Shown: positions 59,802-64,000 of the stretch, in pieces | Numbering within the stretch: the first letter of the stretch is position 1 | Layout of the letters: each line of letters opens with the position of its first letter | NCBI GenBank assembly: GCA_965116965.1 | Contig: OZ220743.1 | Span: 434,001 to 498,000, forward strand | Source: Aldehydirespirator sp965116965 | GTDB taxonomy: Bacteria; Actinomycetota; Acidimicrobiia; Acidimicrobiales; Aldehydirespiratoraceae | Direction: 5' to 3' | Length of the DNA: 64,000 nucleotides | Program-made: the position numbers and the translations under genes | The notes under the pieces: model-generated | Databases searched by the model: none | The model's input: only the letters and a program-made list of their open reading frames with translations | What the model was told of the DNA's origin: nothing

Positions 59802-59844
59802 GGCCCGAGTGGCCCTCAGGTCGCAGCGAACAAGTGCGGGCAAT
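59802..59844 (+). repeat. Dispersed 40-bp intergenic repeat, copy 8
   Basis: A copy of the CTCAGGTCGCAGCGAACAAG subtype, shared with 22024. It ends 3 bp before the GTG of the MBL-hydrolase gene and may contribute its leader. Confidence 0.7.
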
Positions 59845-59847
59845 AGC

Positions 59848-60570
59848 GTGACTGCCGTGGACGACCGGCTCTATTTCCGGCAGCTGCTGTCGGGGCGCGA
59901 CTTCGCAACTGAGGACGGGCTGGCCCGCCAGATGGTGAACTTCGTCTACGCCATCGGCGACCGCGCCACCGGCCAGGCCGTGCTCGTCGATCCGGCCTAC
60001 GACGCCTACGGGCTCGTCGACCTGCTGGAGGCCGACGGCATGGCCTGCACCGGCGTGCTGGCCACCCACTACCACCCCGACCATGTGGGCGGCCACATGA
60101 TGGGCATCACCATCGAGGGCGTCAGCCGGCTGCTGGAGCGGGTTTCGGTGCCGATCCACGTGCAGGCCGAGGAGGCCGATCTCGTCAAGAAGGTGACCGG
60201 CGTGGACGACGACTGCCTGGTCAGCCACGCCTCAGGAGACGTGGTGATGGTGGGTGCGGTCGAGATCGAGCTCATCGCCACGCCGGGGCACACTCCGGGC
60301 AGCCAGTGCTTCCTGGTGGACGGCCGGCTCGTGGCCGGCGACACGCTGTTTCTCGAGGGATGCGGTCGCATGGACCTGCCCGGCTCCGACCCGGCCCAGA
60401 TGTACGAGAGCCTCACCACCCGGCTGGCCCGGGTGCCCGACGAAGCGGTGCTCTACCCCGGGCACCGCTACTCGGTGGAGTCGTCGGCCACCATGGGCAT
60501 CACCCGCGAGCGCAACTACGTGTTCCGGCCCACCAGCCGCGAGCAGTGGCTGGCCGCCTTCGCCGGCTGA
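59848..60570 (+). CDS. MBL-fold metallohydrolase (glyoxalase II-like)
   Basis: A 240-residue metallo-beta-lactamase-fold hydrolase. The dinuclear metal motif is ATHYHPDHVGGH; further ligands lie in IATPGHTPGS and VLYPGHRYS. GDTLFLEGCGRMDLPGSDP is typical of the glyoxalase II / persulfide dioxygenase-like branch (ethylmalonic encephalopathy type). Either thioester hydrolysis or sulfur dioxygenation is possible. GTG 59848 is chosen to begin at VTAVDDRLYFRQLLSG. It converges on the FAD gene. Confidence 0.85.
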   Translation: MTAVDDRLYFRQLLSGRDFATEDGLARQMVNFVYAIGDRATGQAVLVDPAYDAYGLVDLLEADGMACTGVLATHYHPDHVGGHMMGITIEGVSRLLERVSVPIHVQAEEADLVKKVTGVDDDCLVSHASGDVVMVGAVEIELIATPGHTPGSQCFLVDGRLVAGDTLFLEGCGRMDLPGSDPAQMYESLTTRLARVPDEAVLYPGHRYSVESSATMGITRERNYVFRPTSREQWLAAFAG

Positions 60571-60651
60571 ACCGCCCCCTAAGGCCTCATGCTGCGAAAT
60601 TGATGACGAATTGGGCCTTGGATACCCACTATCGCCATCAATTTGGGCGGT
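60571..60651. terminator. Nested stem-loop between convergent genes
   Basis: ACCGCCC (60571-60577) pairs with GGGCGGT (60645-60651), and AAATTGATG (60597-60605) with CATCAATTT (60636-60644). Right arms are contiguous, left arms are separated by a 19-nt bulge. It occupies the whole gap between two convergent genes, so a bidirectional terminator is the simplest reading. Confidence 0.4.
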
Positions 60652-60654
60652 GAG

Positions 60655-62118
60655 CTAGACCCAGGGGCAGTTGGAGTTGCGGTCGCCGAAGGTGGCGCCG
60701 GTGCGGTAGCGGTCGAGGGTGAACGGCTCGAGCTCGTCGGGCTTGTCGCCGTGCACCATCATCTGGGCGGTCAGCTTGCCCACGCCGATCATCTTGAACC
60801 CGTGGTTGGAGTCGGCGATCACCCAGGCGTTGTCGCCCAGGTAGTCGAACACGGGCACGTTGTCGGGAGTGAACGCACCGATCCCGCCGTTGCGGCGCTC
60901 CTTGAAGAACGGCCGCAGGTTCTCCAGGCGCTTGAAGAGCATGCCAAGCGTGGCGCAGTAGTAGTCGGCGAACCACTCCTCGGCCTGGTACTGGTCGTTC
61001 AGGTGGCCGTAGGGCTCGACCGCCGCCCTCGGTCCGATCTTCACCGGGATCGTCCCGCCCTGCAGGCCGGGGGCGCCCACCCGCTCGGCCGCGTAGCGCA
61101 CGTAGGTGTAGAAGTGGTCCTTGAGGAACCGGCCGTCCTCGGAGTACACCGGCGTGTTCATCAGCTCGACGTGCAGGACCGGCGAGTCGCGGTGCTGGGC
61201 AGTGCGGAAGTCGACGCCGGCGGGCAGCAGCACCTCACCCTCCAGCAGGCGCCAGTAGGTCCACATGTCCATCTGCTCGGCGACATGGCCGTCGGGGTAG
61301 ACGACGTCGAGGTGGGAGGGTCCGCCCAGCCACTCCCAGTGCTCAGGAGTCCACGCCCCCGCGCCCACCACCACCTGGTCGCAGGAGATGGAGCCCTGGT
61401 CGGTCTCGACCGCGGTCACCGAGCCCGACGCGTCGAGGGTGTAGCCGGTCACGGTGGCGCCGTACACGCGCTGCACGCCCCACTGCCGGCACTTCTGGTC
61501 CAGACCCCACACCGCCATGTGGGTGCCCGCGTAGCCGGAGCGGTGCTCGTGCAGCACCACGTCGCAGTTCTCGGTCTTGAAATCGGGCCACAGGTTGGTT
61601 AGGAAGGCCCTGGCCTCGGAGCCGGTGTACACGTCGGACGGGTACCCGCTGGCCGCCTGCGACGCCTGCAGCCTCAGGTAGTCGTCGATCTGGTTCGACT
61701 CGCCCACCGACACGTACCCGACCTGCTGGAAGCCGAAGTTCACCGGGTCGGATTCCCATACCTCCACGCTGGCTCGCAGGATGGCGTGCAGCGGGCCGGT
61801 CATGTACATGTTGCGGATGCAGCCGCAGGCCAGACCGGTGGCGCCCGCGCCCGGACCCTGCTTGTCGATCAGCACGACGTCGGAGCCGGACCCCTTGCCG
61901 GTGCGCTCCAGGTACATGGCCAGGTGGTAGGCGCTCGACAGTCCGTGCACGCCTGCGCCGACCACCACGAACCGGGCGCTCGGCGGCAACCGCACCGCGT
62001 CGAACACCGGGATGACGGCCGGGTTGACAGTGCCGCCGGCCACCTCGGGAGGCAGGGGCCGGTTGGCGAACGGGTACCACTGGTTGTGCTCGGTGGGGTT
62101 GGGGACGTCGATGGTCAT
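60655..62118 (-). CDS. FAD-dependent oxidoreductase (SoxB/DAO-like)
   Basis: 487 residues of the DAO family. FAD motif VVVGAGVHGLSSAYHLA (residues 51-67), close in wording to GGGVHGLATGYYLA of SoxB here. GPGAGATGLACGCIRNMYMT follows, and the C-terminal NAWVIADSNHGFKMIGVGKL is the second FAD-contact region. No GcvT domain. Probably oxidises a secondary or tertiary amine or N-methyl amino acid; substrate unknown. Start ATG 62118 with a GGAG-type ribosome site. It lies 22 bp downstream of hutI on the same strand, so it may belong to the hut operon. Confidence 0.82.
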   Translation of the reverse strand: MTIDVPNPTEHNQWYPFANRPLPPEVAGGTVNPAVIPVFDAVRLPPSARFVVVGAGVHGLSSAYHLAMYLERTGKGSGSDVVLIDKQGPGAGATGLACGCIRNMYMTGPLHAILRASVEVWESDPVNFGFQQVGYVSVGESNQIDDYLRLQASQAASGYPSDVYTGSEARAFLTNLWPDFKTENCDVVLHEHRSGYAGTHMAVWGLDQKCRQWGVQRVYGATVTGYTLDASGSVTAVETDQGSISCDQVVVGAGAWTPEHWEWLGGPSHLDVVYPDGHVAEQMDMWTYWRLLEGEVLLPAGVDFRTAQHRDSPVLHVELMNTPVYSEDGRFLKDHFYTYVRYAAERVGAPGLQGGTIPVKIGPRAAVEPYGHLNDQYQAEEWFADYYCATLGMLFKRLENLRPFFKERRNGGIGAFTPDNVPVFDYLGDNAWVIADSNHGFKMIGVGKLTAQMMVHGDKPDELEPFTLDRYRTGATFGDRNSNCPWV

Positions 62119-62140
62119 CGGTTCTCCTTGGGATTCGGGT

Positions 62141-63319
62141 TCAAGTCTGGCCGCCGGCGGGCTGGAGCCGGTAGTCGGCCCCCAGGGTCCGCCAGATCAA
62201 TGGGACGCCCGGCCGGTAGGCGAGGTGGTGGCGGCTGGGCGCGTTGAGGATGGTCACCTGCGCCGGGCCGCCGGGCACGATGCGGCCCACGTCGCGGCGG
62301 CGCAGCGCGGCCGCGCCGCCGGTGGTGACCGCGGCCACGGCCTCGTCGATGGTCATGCCCATGTCGCGCACGGCCAGCGCCATGCAGAACGACAGCGAGC
62401 TCGTGTAGCTCGATCCGGGGTTGCAGTTCGAGGCGATGGCCACCCTCACGCCTGCGTCTATGGCCCGCCGGGCGTCGGGGTAGGGCTGGCGGGTCGAGAA
62501 GTCGGTGGCCGGCAGGAAGGTGGCCACGGTGTCGCTGGCCGCCAGGGCCTCGATGTCGTCGTCCGAGAGGTAGGTGCAGTGGTCCACCGACGCGCAGCCC
62601 ATCTCCACACCGAGCTGCACGCCGGGCCCGTGGCCCAGCTGGTTGGCGTGGAGCCGCAGGCCCAATCCAGCGTCCCGGCCGGCGGTGAGCACGGCCCGGG
62701 ACTGGTCGGCGTCGAAGGCGCCGGTCTCGCAGAACACGTCGATCCAGCGGACATGGCCGTGGACGGCGTCGAGCATCGGACCGCACACCAACTCGACGTA
62801 GTCGTCGGCGCGCCCCTGGTACTCGCCGGGCACCAGGTGGGCGCCCAGGAAGGTGGCCTCCGGCGTGGCTGCCGCGGCCAGCGAGGCCAGCTCGGTCTCG
62901 GAGTCCACCGACAGCCCGTAGCCGGTCTTGATCTCCACCGTGGTGGAGCCGGCCCGGTGCGCCTCGGCCAGGCGCCCGTCGAGCGCGGTCTCGAGCCCGG
63001 CCCGGCCGGCGGTCCGGGTGGCGTCGGTGGTGACCCGGATGCCGCCCCCGTCGTAGGGCTCCCCGGCCATCCGCCGGCTGAACTCCTCGGCCCGGTCCCC
63101 CGCGAAGACGAGATGGGTGTGCGAGTCCACGAACCCGGGCAGCATGCAGCGGCCGCCCGCGTCGAGGCGCTCATCGGCGACGGCTCCGGCCGGACCCACC
63201 GCCACCACGGTGTCGCCGTCGACCACCACCGAAGCGTCGCCGACGATCCCGAGTGGCCCCCGGCCGAGCGCGGGATCGTTGGTGACCAGCTCGGAGATGT
63301 TGTCGATCACCAGCGTCAT
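62141..63319 (-). CDS. hutI: Imidazolonepropionase
   Basis: A 392-residue metal-dependent amidohydrolase, third step of histidine degradation (imidazolonepropionate to N-formiminoglutamate). Motifs: DAGGRCMLPGFVDSHTHLVFAGDRAEEF (metal HTH), EIKTGYGLSVDSE, LHANQLGHGPGVQLG, CASVDHCTYLSDDDI and ASNCNPGSSYTSS. ATG 63319 overlaps the stop of a 32-codon mini-ORF that in turn overlaps hutF. Intact. Confidence 0.95.
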   Translation of the reverse strand: MTLVIDNISELVTNDPALGRGPLGIVGDASVVVDGDTVVAVGPAGAVADERLDAGGRCMLPGFVDSHTHLVFAGDRAEEFSRRMAGEPYDGGGIRVTTDATRTAGRAGLETALDGRLAEAHRAGSTTVEIKTGYGLSVDSETELASLAAAATPEATFLGAHLVPGEYQGRADDYVELVCGPMLDAVHGHVRWIDVFCETGAFDADQSRAVLTAGRDAGLGLRLHANQLGHGPGVQLGVEMGCASVDHCTYLSDDDIEALAASDTVATFLPATDFSTRQPYPDARRAIDAGVRVAIASNCNPGSSYTSSLSFCMALAVRDMGMTIDEAVAAVTTGGAAALRRRDVGRIVPGGPAQVTILNAPSRHHLAYRPGVPLIWRTLGADYRLQPAGGQT

Positions 63320-63414
63320 GGCGCGATGGCCGCGGCGAGCACCGCGGGGGTGGGGCGGATGGCCGACGTTGAGGCGGTGGCCGGCGCGGGAGGGGCGTTT
63401 GTCGCAGTCGTCAT
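63316..63414 (-). CDS. 32-codon relay mini-ORF between hutF and hutI
   Basis: The ORF starts MTTATNAPPAPATASTSAIR and ends VLAAAIAP. Its ATG overlaps the hutF stop (ATGA) and its stop overlaps the hutI ATG (ATGA). The start contexts are similar (GCGCGATGACG versus GCGCCATGACG). Ala/Pro-rich, no domain. It has the same architecture as the two sox mini-ORFs; it could also be the relic of a lost hut gene. Confidence 0.45.
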   Translation of the reverse strand: MTTATNAPPAPATASTSAIRPTPAVLAAAIAP

Positions 63415-64000
63415 CGCGCGGTGATCTCCGTGATGGCTGCGGCGAGTTCCGCGGCGACATCGATGGCGGTGTGCCGTCCTTTTCGCACGACAGCTCTCCC
63501 GCCCACGACCAAGTGGTGAATGTCGGCGCTGGTGGCCGCGAAGACCGCCGCAGCCAGCGCGCTCTCGGCGTCGGCTCCGGCCGTTCGCACCGAGTCGAGC
63601 CTCAGCGTGGCGAAGTCGGCCAGGGCGCCGGCCGCCAGCCTGCCGCCCTGTGGCCATCCGAGTGACCGGTAGCCGCCGGACGTGGCCGCCGCGGCCAGGG
63701 CCGCGGTCGAGAACACGCCCCGGTCGCCGGTGGCGGCCCGCTGGTCGAGTTCGACCGTGCGGGCCTCTTCAAACAGGTCGACGGTGGCATGGGAGTCCGA
63801 TCCCAGGCACAGCCAGGCCCCTGCACGGGTCAGGCCGGCGCTCGGCCCGGTGCCGTCGGCCAGATCCCGTTCAGTGGTGGGGCACAGGCAGCAGCCGGTG
63901 CCGGTCTCGCCGATGAGCGACAGATCGCGGCCGGTTGCGTGGGTGGCGTGCACCAGCGTCGTGCCGGGCCCCAACCCGCCGGCCTCCGCGATCACTTCGA
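63411..64000 (-). CDS. hutF: Formimidoylglutamate deiminase, C-terminal part
   Basis: About 196 C-terminal residues of a HutF amidohydrolase, cut by the right window edge. Recognisable: HATHATGRDLSLIGETGTGCCLCPTTERDLADGTGP, AWLCLGSDSHATVDLFEEARTVELDQR and the final ADIHHLVVGGRAVVRKGRH strand. It converts N-formiminoglutamate to N-formylglutamate, so histidine is degraded by the HutF branch. Its stop overlaps the mini-ORF ATG. Confidence 0.92.
   Translation of the reverse strand, partial: EVIAEAGGLGPGTTLVHATHATGRDLSLIGETGTGCCLCPTTERDLADGTGPSAGLTRAGAWLCLGSDSHATVDLFEEARTVELDQRAATGDRGVFSTAALAAAATSGGYRSLGWPQGGRLAAGALADFATLRLDSVRTAGADAESALAAAVFAATSADIHHLVVGGRAVVRKGRHTAIDVAAELAAAITEITAR

Overview
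The window reads as chromosomal DNA of a high-GC actinobacterium. GTG and ATG starts are mixed and genes are tightly packed with ATGA or TGATG overlaps. Markers include a probable F420-dependent (Ddn-type) oxidoreductase, an EF-G2 paralogue, a DUF222/13E12-type remnant and an actinobacterial-style heme cluster. An environmental member of the Acidimicrobiia is my best guess, but this is inferred from gene content only.

Layout. 0-2.4 kb: XRE/ImmA-type regulator operon and a Ddn-like oxidoreductase. 2.5-8.6 kb: a LysR regulator divergent from a four-subunit sarcosine oxidase / N-methylglutamate dehydrogenase operon (soxBDAG = mgdABCD architecture). 9-11.5 kb: membrane cytochrome c and pgi. 11.5-15.5 kb: accessory debris (DUF4143 ATPase, restriction-modification remnant with an intact D12 adenine methylase, DUF222 pseudogene). 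15.5-22 kb: yceI and a heme pathway block transcribed hemA, hemC, hemD, hemB, hemL. 22-24.9 kb: proC, SAM hydrolase, a 29-residue membrane peptide and an EamA transporter. 24.9-38.5 kb: the methylated-amine core. It holds a thioesterase, a type III glutamine synthetase resembling GmaS, divergent mgsABC-like genes, two FAD/GcvT demethylases, a Rieske oxygenase, an MttB-family protein and a ferredoxin. 38.7-40.9 kb: EF-G2, a 17-bp tandem repeat and tRNA-Arg. 41-49 kb: a decayed defence and IS zone (VapBC, AbiEii/DUF4143 mosaic, two intact DUF4143 ATPases, several transposase fragments, surface-protein fragments). 49.3-57.3 kb: two nearly identical 1,610-bp IS1380-type elements in direct orientation around an IS5-type transposase, tRNA-Ser, a PAE-family lipoprotein, a MocA pseudogene and an LRR protein. 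57.3-64 kb: tRNA-Ser, pheA, a second LRR protein, an MBL hydrolase, a SoxB-like FAD protein, and hutI/hutF running off the right end.

How it may work. GmaS-, MgsABC- and MgdABCD-type genes together make a complete N-methylglutamate route: methylamine to gamma-glutamylmethylamide, then N-methylglutamate, then glutamate plus a one-carbon unit. The Rieske oxygenase/ferredoxin, the two FAD-GcvT proteins and the MttB homologue could feed the route by stripping methyl groups from quaternary or tertiary amines. The same four-subunit enzyme could instead finish glycine-betaine demethylation as a true sarcosine oxidase. Sequence inspection alone does not settle which.

Other highlights. Three operon junctions carry very short ORFs coupled by stop/start overlap at both ends; two clearly arose by duplication of the junction. 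A ~40-bp intergenic repeat occurs eight times. A 133-bp MITE-like element is present twice, one copy supplying the stop codon of soxG. The two LRR genes each abut a tRNA-Ser 3' end, one intact and one truncated, which suggests segmental duplication or an att-type scar.
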